Positions 1 to 10,225 of a stretch of 64,000 bases of DNA are shown one piece after another (position 1 is the first letter of the stretch; each line of letters starts with the position of its first letter). Made by a program: the position numbers and the translations under genes. The notes beneath the pieces are model-generated. The model worked only from the letters and a program-made list of their open reading frames with translations, did no database searches and was not told the origin of the DNA. This DNA comes from Smallanthus sonchifolius (Eukaryota > Streptophyta > Magnoliopsida > Asterales > Asteraceae), in the NCBI GenBank assembly GCA_023525975.1, contig CM042042.1:4843501-4907500 (forward strand), in the 5' to 3' direction.

Positions 1-229
1 TAGGTCTACCGGTATCGAAACTAGGTAGTTTCGATGAGTCTGATATGTGACGAATTGTTATGATTGTTCAGATTGTGTGAGATTCCAGTAGGACATCCCC
101 GCTAAGATACCAGGTGAGTTCTAATCCCCTTTTTGCCTTCTTTAGGGGTGGTGTGCATACTTAGTGTAAAGTGTTTATTATATTTTATATATTATAAACT
201 GAGGAGAAAAGCTATGTTTTAGTGAAAGG

Positions 230-590
230 TTTAAAAGAGGCAAAAGTATGTTTCAGTAAAGTAAGATATATCATTTTGCAAGCGTTTACTATATTTTCAT
301 ATACATAAACAAAGGCATGATATATGTGCTAGTATGTTTTCAGTAAAGTAAGATATATCATTTGGCAAGCGTTTACTATATTTTCATATACATAAACAAA
401 GGCATGATATATATGATAAGCTATGTTTCAGAAAGTAAGATGTATTTTATGATAAGCTATGTTTCAGAAAGAAAGATGTATTTTATGATAAGCTATGTTT
501 CAGTAAAAGCAAAGATATATCATTTGGCAAGCGTTTACTATATTGTTATATACATAAACAAAGGCATGATATAAGTTAAGTTATGAACAA
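230..590. repeat. AT-rich tandem repeats with nested periods
   Basis: A unit beginning 'gcaagcgtttactatatt' followed by 'catacataaacaaaggcatgata' type sequence starts at about 278, 365 and 527. Between the second and third copies lies a 36-bp unit 'gataagctatgtttcag...' repeated three times at 415, 451 and 487. The short open frames here are by-products of the repeat. Confidence 0.85.
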
Positions 591-803
591 GATTTACAGA
601 AAGATTTATGAAAAGTAAAGTGAACAGCTTTCCTTCGGGAATGAGTACCAGTTTGTAAAGGTCCTTGGGACAGATGTTACTTGTACAAGATGTCAGATAT
701 GGGTTCCACCCATTAGTAAGAACCTTTGTGGTTCGTTAACAGTTGTACAATTGGGATGAGTGACGGCGGTTGCTCGGGAGGTCCACGCAACCTCCCTGTT
801 AAG

Positions 804-1042
804 CGGTATTGTCGGTTCATGGATAGTGAGCCATGGGGGCATTGACCAGGGTATTGTCGGTTCATGGATAGTGAGCCATGGGGGCATTGACCAGGTATTC
901 GTCGGTTCATGGATGAATCCATGGGGGCGGTACAGTAGTGACAAGGAATTGACGGATAAGCGGTATTGTCGGTTCATGGTCGTTGATCATGGGGGCATTG
1001 ACCAGGTACTTGTCGGTTCATGGATGTAAACCATGAGGGCAG
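804..1042. repeat. GC-richer tandem array, five copies
   Basis: The phrase 'gtcggttcatgg' followed by 'ccatgggggcattgaccag' (with variants) recurs at about 807, 852, 896, 964 and 1006. The first two units are 45 bp long and nearly identical; later units are degenerate. Each unit holds a small palindrome (catgg...ccatg). Open frames on both strands across it reflect the repeat and are not genes. Confidence 0.85.
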
Positions 1043-1084
1043 TACAATAAAGAGGAATTGACGGTTTATTATACGTTTTAAACT

Positions 1085-1180
1085 GTTTGAAAAGTAAAGT
1101 GTGTTAAGTTTAGCCTTAATGGCAGTATATATGTTTGAAAAGTAAAGTGTGTTAAGTTTAGCCTTATTGGCAGTATATGT
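1085..1180. repeat. 48-bp tandem duplication
   Basis: Two copies of a 48-bp unit starting 'gtttgaaaagtaaagtgtg' lie head to tail, with only a few substitutions. Confidence 0.85.
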
Positions 1181-1559
1181 GTTTTTAGTAAATCTTTTGT
1201 AAAATTGATTTAAAGTAAACGTTAGAACTCACTCAGCGTTGCTGATTTTTAGTATGCACATCAGTTAAGTGTAGGTGGCAGTAGATGGAAGTGGATGCTT
1301 GGCTTGGCGAGAAGAGTTACCCGAAGACCAGAGTCTGGCATCCTGTTTATGTTATTGTTTTAGTTGATTCAGACAAGTTTCAGTTGTATGTTGACAAGAT
1401 ATGTTTAGGCATGTTATGTATTTCCGCTGCGTATGTTGAAGTTTTAAATCGTTTCCGCTGTGTTAATGAATGTCTTATGATTAAGTTCTATGTGTTGATG
1501 AGTAAATCCAATAAGTGAGGCCTTTCAGGAAGGGGGCCTTACAGAAGAAAGATAAAGAC

Positions 1560-3043
1560 GGGAACTCGTTCGGTTTCATCTGCTTTAAAGAGGTCAATGA
1601 CGTCCTTGTGGAAGGCTTGTGGAAAGGTCGTTCATTGGAAACTTATTGTTGATGTGCTCCAGTCTCGGCTGTCCTTGTGGAAGGCTTTTGTTCTTTCCAT
1701 CGGTGGCCGGATGACGCTTATCAAATCGGTCCTCGAATCTCTTCCTATTTACTACTTCTCTTTGTATAAGGCTCCTGTCAAAGTGGTGGAAGGGTTGGAG
1801 GCTATAATTAAAAGATTTCTCTGGGGATGGAATAGTGACGCCAAAAGGATTCATTGGGTGGATTGGGACCGAGTTTCTTCCCCTAAGAACATGGGGGGCC
1901 TCGGTCTCAGTAATCTCAAGGATATCAACCAGGCTCTTTTGGTTAAATGGGTTTGGTGGTTTAAAATTAAGCCCTGCAGTTTATGGAAAAGAGTAGTTTT
2001 AGCTCTTCACGGTGCTAAAAATCATTGGGCAGCTCTGCCGGGCCTTGACGGGGGTTTGTAAGAATATCTCCAATTTAGTCAACAAAATCTCGGTTTCGAG
2101 CCTGTAGGTTCAACACATTTTCAAAGGGGTCGTTGGGAATGGGAAGGACGTTAGATTTTGGCTCGACTCGTGGATCTGCCCGCGGCCTCTTTCTGTGACT
2201 TTCCCGCTTCCGTTTCAGTTAGAGTCGGTCAAAAGTCCGGGACAGATTCTGTTGTTCTTCTAATAAGTTTACCGATAAATGGAGGTGGAAAAGGTCGTTC
2301 TCGGAGGCTGGAAGGGCTGAATGGGAGGCTTGTCGCTCCTGTTTAGCTGTCGTTCGTCTTTCGGATATTGCCGATTCTTGGCTTTGGGTGGGAGATAGTT
2401 CTGGTTTGTTTACCGTCGGTTCGCTTAAAAAGTCCATATTGATGGAGAAGGATTTTAGTAACCATTTTGTTCTAAAGTGTTCCAAGTGGGTGCCGATTAA
2501 ATGCAACATTTTAGTTTGGAGGGCGGAGTTTGCTCGCATCCCGACTCTCGACGCTTTATCTAAGAGGAACATCCCCGTTGAGGACCTGCAGTGTCCCCTT
2601 TGCGGGTCCGGATCTGAGTCGGCCGATCATCTTTTGACTTCTTGCTTGGTGGCTTCGGTGGTTTGGCAAAGCATTAGCTCCTGGTGCCGTGTGCCCCCCA
2701 TCTATGCCTTCTTGCTGAAAGATTTGTTGGAGCTTCATAGCAGTCCTGGGATAAAGAACTCGATTAAGGATATTTTCACGGAATCATCATTGTCGCTTGC
2801 TGGTGTCTTTGGCTTGCCAGGAACTAGAAGATGTACTCCAACAAGGATATAAAGATTGCAGAAATTATTCTTAATATTAAATCTCTAGGGTTTCTTTGGG
2901 GTTACGAATAGATCTAAACTTAAGTCTATCTCGTGGTCTCAATGATGTAATTTCGATTTGATGTAACTGTCGTGGTGTTGGTGTTGGGCTCGTCGTCGTT
3001 TTTGGTGACGAGTTTGTGAATAATAGTTGCCTTTCAAAAAAAA
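1560..3043 (+). pseudogene. 5'-truncated LINE (non-LTR retrotransposon), pol C-terminal part
   Basis: Translation of 1597-2061 gives the region that follows the catalytic core of plant LINE reverse transcriptase, with landmarks GGRMTLIKSVLESLP, FLWGW and MGGLGLSNLKDINQALLVKW. After a frame change, 2388-2852 gives the zf-RVT zinc-binding domain, with landmarks LVWRAEFARIPTLDALSKR and the Cys/His set CPLCG...ADHLLTSC. The 3' end has the usual non-coding tail and a short oligo-A at about 3036-3042. The endonuclease and the RT catalytic core are absent, and the frame is broken between about 2061 and 2388, so it cannot move by itself. It is a dead 5'-truncated copy. No convincing target duplication is seen. 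Confidence 0.88.
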
Positions 3044-3044
3044 G

Positions 3045-3236
3045 ATGAAGCAAATATGTAAAAGGATTAAAATATTCCTCATTTAACTGAGGAAAAATGA
3101 ATGGTGTTAGTTAACCGAGTGAAAGTGGCAAAATTTTAAAATCACGAGGACTCAGATACAAGAAACAAACTATTGGATGAAAGTGGCAATTTCGACCAAA
3201 CCACAGGGACGAAAATGACAGTTTACTCTAAAAAGT
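3045..3236. mobile_element. Single arm of a MULE-type MITE
   Basis: The right edge reads '...gacgaaaatgacagtttactct', the reverse complement of the terminal motif that begins the element at 3820 (agagtaaa-tg-cattttagtccctgtggtttgg). Internal phrases also match that element's arms. The left arm is missing; the LINE 3' end abuts it. This is probably a truncated relic. Confidence 0.55.
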
Positions 3237-3289
3237 AAGAAAACGAAATTAAGAACTAAAAAACAAGAAAAAAAAAGGAATAAAAAACC

Positions 3290-3363
3290 TGCTACCACCC
3301 AGAATCAAACTCGGGTGGATAGAGGCACAACATGCACGTTACCACTATACCAGTTTGCTTTTT
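3290..3363 (-). mobile_element. tRNA-derived SINE relic (head region)
   Basis: Read on the minus strand there is a box-A-like 'tggtatagtggtaacgtg' followed about 35 bp later by a box-B-like 'gagtttgattctggg'. These are the two internal Pol III promoter boxes of a tRNA-derived SINE. Body and tail are not clear and no target duplication was found. Confidence 0.4.
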
Positions 3364-3819
3364 GTGTTTCATCACCTCCATTTAATCCTTTATACGCACA
3401 CAAAATCCGGAGAAATACAAAAAACGGCCAAAGAATACGTTTCAAGTGGCACCACCACCCAAAACAACCAATCATATAGTTCTAATAATAAGAAAATACA
3501 GACGTCATGAAAATCAACCTTTTCTTTTACTTGTTTTCTGTTTTTAATCCATTAAATGCTTACAAACCGGCTTAAGCTTTGTTTACCTGATCTCGTTGGT
3601 TAGTAGAGGTAACGAGTATCCAATGTTAAAGAAACACTCTTGGGAAGAAAGAATCCAACTTGCATTTGTTTTCTGTCTTTAACCCATTTGAGCATCAACT
3701 GCCCAATAAACAGATATTTTTTGTTAGTATGTGGTAACGGGTTATCACGGGAAGAAGTCGTTTTATATAAACGAGTATTTAAACAAAAAATTAATAAAAA
3801 GAAATAGTAATAAAATAAA

Positions 3820-4695
3820 GAGTAAAGTGTCATTTTAGTCCCTGTGGTTTGGCCAATTAATCCACTTTCATCCAAAAAGTTTTTTTTAAACTTTTCCGTC
3901 CCTGACTTTTCAAATTTTAGTCATTTTCATCCAAATGACTAACTCAGTTAAAAAATTAGCGTTAGATCAGGGGCATTTTTGTCATTTCATAATTCCTTAT
4001 GATTAACCCCTTTTATTACTCCTTTTCTTCACCCCTTTCATTTCCCAACTTTTCAAACCTAATCACGATCGATTTGTCTCTAAACTTGCCCCTCTCAGTT
4101 GCTGGCTGCAGCACTCTCTTCAAGTAGCTATTAATAAAAAAAACTATACTGTAATATTGTGTGACTACTGACCAGATCCCCTAACTCTTCATAACACACA
4201 GGTAACCAAACTCTCCTTCCAACCGGAAAAACAGCCAATCAGAAAACCAAGAATGCCGGAAAATGACCACAAGGTACGGAAACTACATGATCGGAGACTC
4301 ATGAACGGAAAATCAGAAATCCAAACCCTATGTTTGACCAAAATCCAGAGTCTCAACAACAAAACATATAACTCACATCACAGAAGAATGACAAAATCCA
4401 AATTACAACAAATGCAACAATCTAACACTTAGGTTTGAACGGATTGAACGGTGATTATGTTTTGAAAAGGTGAGAAATGAAGGGGGTGAAGAAGGAGAGT
4501 AATAAAAGGGGTTCATCAAAAAGAATTATGAAAGGGCTAAAATGCCCCTTATCTAACGTTAATTTTTTAACCGAGTTAGTCATTTGGATAAAAATGACTA
4601 AAATTTGAAAAGATAGAGACAAAAAAAAAAAAAAAAAAATTAGATAAAAATAATTAAATTAACCCAACCACATGAACTAAAATATCACTTTACTT
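3820..4695. mobile_element. MULE-type MITE with long terminal inverted repeats
   Basis: The left end 'gagtaaagtgtcatttta' and right end '...taaaatatcactttactt' are inverted copies. The inverted similarity continues inward for roughly 250 bp per side (for example 'gcgttagatcaggggcat' against the right-hand 'atgccccttatctaacg'). A 9-bp direct repeat 'taaaataaa' flanks it at 3811-3819 and 4696-4704. Long TIRs plus a 9-bp target duplication are typical of Mutator-like elements. The ~360-bp core encodes no transposase, so the element is non-autonomous. Confidence 0.85.
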
Positions 4696-4704
4696 TAAAA
4701 TAAA

Positions 4705-5655
4705 TTTTACTAACACTATTTGATATCAAGTCGTGTCACATTTAATGTCAGAGGAATATTTAACTTATAATATTAACTATAATCTGCTTATTAAGTCATT
4801 AAATAGTTGCAAAAGTCTGTTGTTTATGATTTATATTTCAATACAATACAACCCCACCGACTCACCAAGCACTGATCTATATTGGACTCAGATGGGCCCA
4901 GGGCATGATAATATGGGCCTTAAAAATTTTACAGTACAATAATAAAGAAACAAAATATAACAATGAAGTCATCTCATAAGAAATGAATCTTAAGGTAAAA
5001 CCCATTTGGACAACACACATATTGTTAGTGTGTAAAAAGACAATATTGGTCGGTGCGCGTGATCATATGGGTTTGGGAGCGTAAATGTGATGGTGTTATC
5101 AACCGTGAAGAAACCCTAAAGTAGATATGGGTTTGAAGGTGTTGGTCATCACCCTCACGGGTCATTACAGGGGGAGAAAAGTTGAAAGATGAGACAGGGT
5201 GTTCTTGCACAGTGATGTAGTTGTGGTTTTAAAACGATGCGATATCGACAGGGTCCCTGGGGTCCAGGCGCAAGGCGATTAGGCGAAGGCGCACAAACAC
5301 ATATCATATACATAAGGTGCAAGGTATTTATATAACTTCTTTTATATTTTTCATAGGTTTCTATCATCACATAAATAACCTTTATATTCAATTTAATATA
5401 TAAATAACCTACATATGTAATCTAAAAAAAATTATATGTACATTATCCTGATCCTCAAAATGTATCTATGTATGAGTGACCCTCGTGATACACGCACACG
5501 AAGCCTTTTTAACCTCCGCCTCAAATACACCCCGCACCTTATGCAATCAGTAGCACAAATACTGGTCGTCAGGGGGCACCAAATGCTTAAGAAACTAAAA
5601 TTTTATGAAAATACTTGAAAATAACAATAGAAATATTTTGCTTGCGAGGGTAGTT
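4705..5655. other. Intergenic stretch, no gene recognised
   Basis: Short open frames only. A patch at about 5250-5300 rich in 'aggcg' and a counterpart near 5510-5590 may be ends of a degenerate DNA element, but I could not pair them with a target duplication. Confidence 0.5.
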
Positions 5656-5660
5656 AAAAA
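5656..5660 (-). terminator. Pol III terminator of the tRNA-Glu gene
   Basis: On the minus strand a run of five T follows the tRNA 3' end after one base, the usual RNA polymerase III stop signal. Confidence 0.85.
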
Positions 5661-5661
5661 G

Positions 5662-5734
5662 TTCCGTTGCCGGGACTTGAACCCGGGTCTCTCGGGTGAG
5701 AGCCGAGTATCCTAACCAACTAGACTACAACGGA
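5662..5734 (-). tRNA. tRNA-Glu (anticodon CTC)
   Basis: The 73-nt cloverleaf folds cleanly on the minus strand. The acceptor stem is TCCGTTG/CAACGGA with discriminator A. The anticodon stem CTCGG/CCGAG encloses loop CTCTCAC, giving anticodon CTC (Glu). The T-arm holds GGTTCAAGTCC (box B). There is no intron and no encoded CCA, as expected for a nuclear gene. A CAA motif lies just upstream (aaacaaaa before the 5' end) and a T5 terminator just downstream, both typical of active plant tRNA genes. It looks intact and functional. Confidence 0.96.
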
Positions 5735-5739
5735 TTTTG

Positions 5740-6024
5740 TTTACAGTAACGACCTCGTTTTAAATATTACGTAGAACAAATTATCTAAACTACCCTCACA
5801 CGAGCGTATATCTGTTTTTTTACCGTCATCTTCTTCTTTAGCGTATTTGACAAATCCCCACAAATGTCGCAAAATACAATCGTACCATATTTACTCACTA
5901 AAATAAAAACTACCCCTCACACGACCATATTTACTCACTAACATAATATTTTAAATTATGAGTGTAAACACTACCTTCTATAGTTTTAAGCGTTTGTTCT
6001 ATTCTGAATTACAAAACCTGAACA
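5740..6024. other. Short intergenic stretch upstream of the tRNA gene
   Basis: AT-rich. A phrase 'ccctcacacgagcgtatat' recurs in altered form at about 5913 ('cccctcacacgaccatat'). No gene is seen. Confidence 0.5.
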
Positions 6025-6806
6025 TCTATATTATATAATAAATAAAGGTTTTTGTATGTCACATGTCGTCACCATATTCGATCTTATCATTCTTTTTTCG
6101 CCTATCTCTCTTATTAAATGCACCATATCTATACTACATAATAAACAAGTAAAATATGAGAACACTTGTCATAATTCTAGGCCTCCCCGTTCTCATTTTC
6201 CCATCTCTCTCTTCTATTAATAATCAACTTCATTATTTTATGCAACGAAATTAATTACTTGTTTCAATTTTATCTACACATTTTTTAATTTAAAAATGTG
6301 TTTATCATCAATTAATTTGTTCAATCATATTTTTATGAACTCAGGGCCGTCTCCGAGAATTCGAATGCCCTACACGAGCCATAAAAAAAGGCCCATAATG
6401 AAAATTACTTTTTTAAAAAGGCCCAATAATTTTTTTTAAAGCCTCGAAAATTTTAAATATATATATAATTTTTTTTTTTGGGCCCCTCGAAATGTTGGGC
6501 CCCCTACGGTCGTGTTGCCCGCAGTGCCTTCCAGCCGCCCCTGTATGAACTCTACAAACAGAAACAATTTTATAGCCAGCTAGGATTCAAATAAAAAAAC
6601 TTTTAATCATATATTTACATATTCATATTTTTCCATTTTGACGAGTGTATGTGTTAATAGATTACATTATATTTTACTCAACATGTGTAATACACGGGTT
6701 TATTCAACCCGTGTATTACACGGGTTTTAAAAACAAAAACTTTTTATTAGTAGGTACTTAACATAACATTTATTTAACCCGTATAATACACGGGATTCTA
6801 ACCTAG
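6025..6806 (+). mobile_element. Non-autonomous Helitron (copy A)
   Basis: It begins TCTATATTATATAATAAATA directly after an A and ends with the hairpin 'cccgtataatacacggg', then 'attctaac' and CTAG directly before a T. TC start, CTRR end, a subterminal hairpin and insertion between A and T are the Helitron hallmarks. A second hairpin-like block lies about 80 bp further in (6696-6724), as in copy B at 14813. A partly duplicated 5' start occurs at about 6127. No Rep/helicase coding is present. It carries a nested hAT MITE. Confidence 0.8.
6342..6543. mobile_element. Short hAT-type MITE nested in Helitron A
   Basis: Ends 'cagggccgtc' and '...gccgcccctg' are imperfect inverted repeats of the CAGGGGCGG family. 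An 8-bp direct repeat 'tatgaact' flanks it at 6334-6341 and 6544-6551, which is the hAT target duplication size. It is 202 bp long with no coding capacity. Confidence 0.85.
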
Positions 6807-7295
6807 TATCGAATATAAATGTGTAATTTAATAGATTTATAAGGAAAAGCCGCTCGGACAATTTGGTTTCATGATTCTGGCTTATATGCCTTTTAAATAA
6901 AGAAATTAACATATGTGAAAATGATGACCAAGAAATAAAGATTAATTTATAGTTTCATACCTCATAGTAACATCGAACATCAACTTTCAAACGTTGTAAG
7001 TTTTCATTTACTTATCAAATCTTATTTAAAAACAAATTTTCAAATAAAAAATTAATTATAACGACAATATAGGAACCTACTAGTGTCAGTGAACCAAGGC
7101 ATGGACCAGCTGGGATCCCGCCCACTCGTTTACCTAGCGTATTACACTATGCGTATGCATGTGTGTATATATTAAAAAATGCTGAAAAAAAAACAATTAG
7201 AACCGGCCATGTAGCCGACCCTGATTGGTGGTCAATTACTTTTCATCAGCTTGCTATTTTAATTATAAAGATTTAAATTATTAAGTTTTCTTCTA
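6807..7295. other. Intergenic stretch with a short dispersed repeat
   Basis: No gene. The phrase 'gtttacctagcgtattacact' at about 7128 with 'gtagccgaccctgat' (7212) recurs as 'atttacctagcgcattgcact' at about 7400 with 'gtagactctgatcagtg' (7441). These are two copies of an unclassified repeat on either side of the tRNA-like unit at 7300-7400. Confidence 0.5.
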
Positions 7296-7299
7296 AATT

Positions 7300-7400
7300 A
7301 ATTAAAAAAAGAATCTGAATCTCTCGGGAGGGGGGCATTCGAACCCGCGTCACGCGGGTGGGCAACCTACCCAATCTGGGCTCCTACTACACAATCTCAT
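7300..7400 (-). mobile_element. tRNA-derived SINE or decayed tRNA-like unit
   Basis: On the minus strand the box-A-like 'gagcccagattgggtaggt' and box-B-like 'gcgggttcgaatgcc' are spaced as in a tRNA. A T7 run follows at about 7302-7308 and could stop Pol III. The acceptor stem does not pair, so it is not a working tRNA. Confidence 0.5.
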
Positions 7401-7613
7401 TTACCTAGCGCATTGCACTGAAAATCAGAACCTGCTCGTGGTAGACTCTGATCAGTGATAAGTGATAATAAGTGAAATTATATGTCTCTATGTGTGTTTT
7501 CAATACCTTCCAAGATATCTAGGTTTTAGGAGGACCATCTTCTAAACCCATGAGATGATTCATTTGTGATTTAGGATTTTAAAGAATTTGAAAGAATGAA
7601 CAGTAGATATCGA

Positions 7614-8264
7614 TAGGGAAGAAAAAAAACGCGAGCCCGGTGGTTATTACCCAAAACATCCGGGATGGATATACCTGAAACTCGACGGGTATGAGATTAG
7701 TTTTAAAAACTTTCACGGGTTTGGGATTAGGTGATAGTCGGCCTGATTACAAGAAACTACATACCCAATCATCCGGACCATATATGATATACTCGAATCA
7801 TATACCTGCAAATTTTTAATTTTTAGTTTTATTTTCCCTTAACCCTTACTTATTAATGCTTCATAATATTAGGTTCATTATGAGAAGAGATTTGTATTTG
7901 ATGATATTATTTTTATTTTGTATATATATATAATTATATAAAAATTATAATCATATTATTTATTTATGATAACGGTTATATGTATGTATTGTATTATATT
8001 TTAGTTTGTAATAGTTGTTATATAAATAAAAATTATATAATAACTATAATGGTAAAAAAAGAAGAAATGTACCTAAAAAACACAACCATTGTTTTTTTAG
8101 ATGAAATCAATGGGTATACCTGATACCCGCGGATAAGCCCAATACTCACCCGACAAATACCCAACAAGTATTGAACCGGGCATGGAACATGATTTTACAA
8201 CCGGGTATTGAAATGACATTACTAATTTAATACCCTTCTCAAATCTGGTCCATTACCATCCCTA
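7614..8264. mobile_element. Non-autonomous hAT element
   Basis: The left end 'tagggaag' and right end '...taccatcccta' match the hAT end TAGGGATGG in inverse orientation. An imperfect 8-bp target duplication (gatatcga at 7606-7613, gatatcgg at 8265-8272) flanks it. Subterminal regions are rich in 'tacccg/cgggta' motifs, typical of transposase-binding repeats. No transposase is encoded. Confidence 0.72.
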
Positions 8265-9943
8265 GATATCGGGCTTAATCACTTTTCCATATCTAGCCGT
8301 TTGTTACCAAAAGATTCTCATCAAGGATGAAACTCAATAATGGGATGGATGTCTATGGGTGATCCCATGTTTATTCTGGAATCCCAATTCCCAAATATGA
8401 GTGTTTGATTGTTGGGTTTATCATTTATGATTGAGTTTACGAATTTTGATTTGATAACTAACTAAAGTTAAAGAGCTATTAATAGGGTGAAGAAGATATG
8501 AAAATGGTAGTGAAAGGTAACATCTAAAAAAAAGTAGATTGACAACCGAGCCGATAAACTCTCATGGTTCAACGGTTCAACCGACAAACTCAGTTTAAAA
8601 AAAAAAAACTGACAAAAAAAGGGCAACATCGACGATTTCCCACCAACTTTGATCAAGTTTCATTAGTTTGTTTCCTTATTCACTCAAAATTGGCCATCAC
8701 CTACAATTTTTTATGCAATCGGTAGAACCACGGATCATATCTGATTTTCAAAACCAACCATGAAAACAAACAAAACTAGTAATATCTTATTCATAGAGTA
8801 GAGTTTACGGAGGGTGAGATGAGGCCAAGCCTTACCTCCCTACAAGAGATAGAGATGTTGTTTCCGGTGAAAGCTCTGACTCCAAACGTTCTATCTCAAA
8901 TATTATTATTATTATTATTTACCTTTTTACTAGCATAAGGCACATCTCAAGCGTAGAAAAAGAAGGGAGAGGATATCAAATAAGGAAAGAAAAACACACA
9001 TCAAGAATAAACATGTGCATACCAGTGCAATTGTTTGTCTCCTCTCATCATGTGTCCAAACTATCTCAATCTCCCCATACTTGATCTTATCCCCAAATTT
9101 ACCCTGAAAACTTCAGTCCTTTTCCGATCCCTTCTTGTATTTCTACTCATCAACCTCAACATCCTCACTTTCGCTACCTCCAACTTTCACGCTTATGTCT
9201 TCTTGATGACCGTGTAATTTATCTCATATAACATAGCTGGTCGAACCACATTAAACGAGAAACACGCGTGACATCTAGCACAAGAAAATTAACACCAATA
9301 ACAACTTGAGTAAAATTGATCTAGATTTATAATAAGTAAAAACAATACAAATCAAATTAATAACAAGATAACCATGCTGATGTGTACCAATTTAGATTTG
9401 TGATAAATAACCCTTTAAGTGGGTCAAACTCTAAAGAAAAATAGAAGGAAACCACATAAAATTTTTAGAGAGAAACTAGACTTAAATCATTTTTCATTCA
9501 TACTTGATTCTTGAAGCAAATATGGCTTATATAGCCTTACAATGAAATAAACCGAAAGAACTACATGGCTTACAATTATGGACATGATTGAGAATTAACT
9601 ACCCACTAACATGATATTAGTAAACAAAATTAAAGAAACCCATTACTAAAATAAAGGAGTTGGCATGTTGATGTTGTCGTGGGTTTGCATGGAGATGGTG
9701 GATCTGTATGAGCACATGTCACATGTCCCTGGTTTTTCGTTCAAAAGTGTTAATGTATACGTATTCTGTCGATTTTTCGTTCAATACTGTTAATTTATAC
9801 ATATTCGACCAAAAATTTTATAGTTCCGACCTCCCCTGGTAAGAAAAAAATCCCGCCCCCTCCTAAAGGTTCAAGTTCCGCGACTGAATAAATGATTAAA
9901 TGTAATTCACTCAATTTATCAAAACTCATAATTCTTTCGGACA

Positions 9944-9974
<31 letters not shown>

Positions 9975-10225
9975 GACGCCCTCGCCAGTCGCCACTCGAG
10001 CTTCAACTTGTAGCTCAAATCGATGTAAGAGTGTACACCAATTATTGCTTTCTCGCCTTCAATTTACGTATCAGATCATCATTCGCCTTTCAATTTCTCC
10101 GTTACTTCAACTTATTAATTTTCTTTTCCGTTTCTAGGGTTTTGTAAGGTTGAGGTTAGGGTTTACAGCGGAGAACGAATTGAAGGGGCTGAAGTGGTGT
10201 GTGTGAACATATATAACCGATTACA
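8265..10225. other. Intergenic region upstream of the deSI-like gene
   Basis: No gene is recognised. It contains an ATT microsatellite (about 8908-8930), an unclassified repeat-like block around 8805-9250, and a probable MITE end near 9830-9887 ('...caagttccgcgactg'). A CT/CA microsatellite at 9944-9974 probably lies in the promoter or 5' UTR of the next gene. Confidence 0.5.
9944..9974. repeat. CT/CA microsatellite near the deSI-like gene start
   Basis: A (CT)n tract runs directly into (CA)n about 250 bp before the start codon at 10226. CT-rich tracts are common in plant core promoters and leaders, so it could influence the gene and is a likely polymorphic marker. Confidence 0.85.

Larger units (their letters stand above)
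1..1550. repeat. LTR-like non-coding repeat block (probable Ty3/Gypsy LTR relic)
   Basis: The block has no credible gene. It is built from several unrelated short tandem repeat families separated by phrases that recall Gypsy LTRs, such as 'gacatccccgctaagatacc' near 92-111 and 'gaactcactcagcgttgctg' near 1227. It stops at the start of the LINE near 1550. No partner LTR, primer-binding site or target duplication is visible because the left side is outside the window. The Gypsy assignment is an inference from general resemblance only. Confidence 0.4.

Noticed and set aside
230..590. CRISPR-like array
   Set aside because: The units are irregular, without unique spacers of constant length, in an evident plant nuclear genome.
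760..1029. Open frames on both strands with repeated GSWIVSHGGIDQ or SMNRQYPGQCPHG peptides
   Set aside because: They are translations of a DNA tandem array in LTR-like sequence, with no start context or domain.
3600..3875. 91-codon minus-strand frame
   Set aside because: It starts inside the MULE MITE left arm and runs into AT-rich DNA; no domain.
7300..7400. Functional tRNA gene
   Set aside because: Boxes A and B are present but the acceptor and anticodon stems do not pair.
9035..9217. 60-codon hydrophobic frame
   Set aside because: No domain, and it lies in repeat-like sequence; hydrophobic frames are expected by chance in T-rich DNA.
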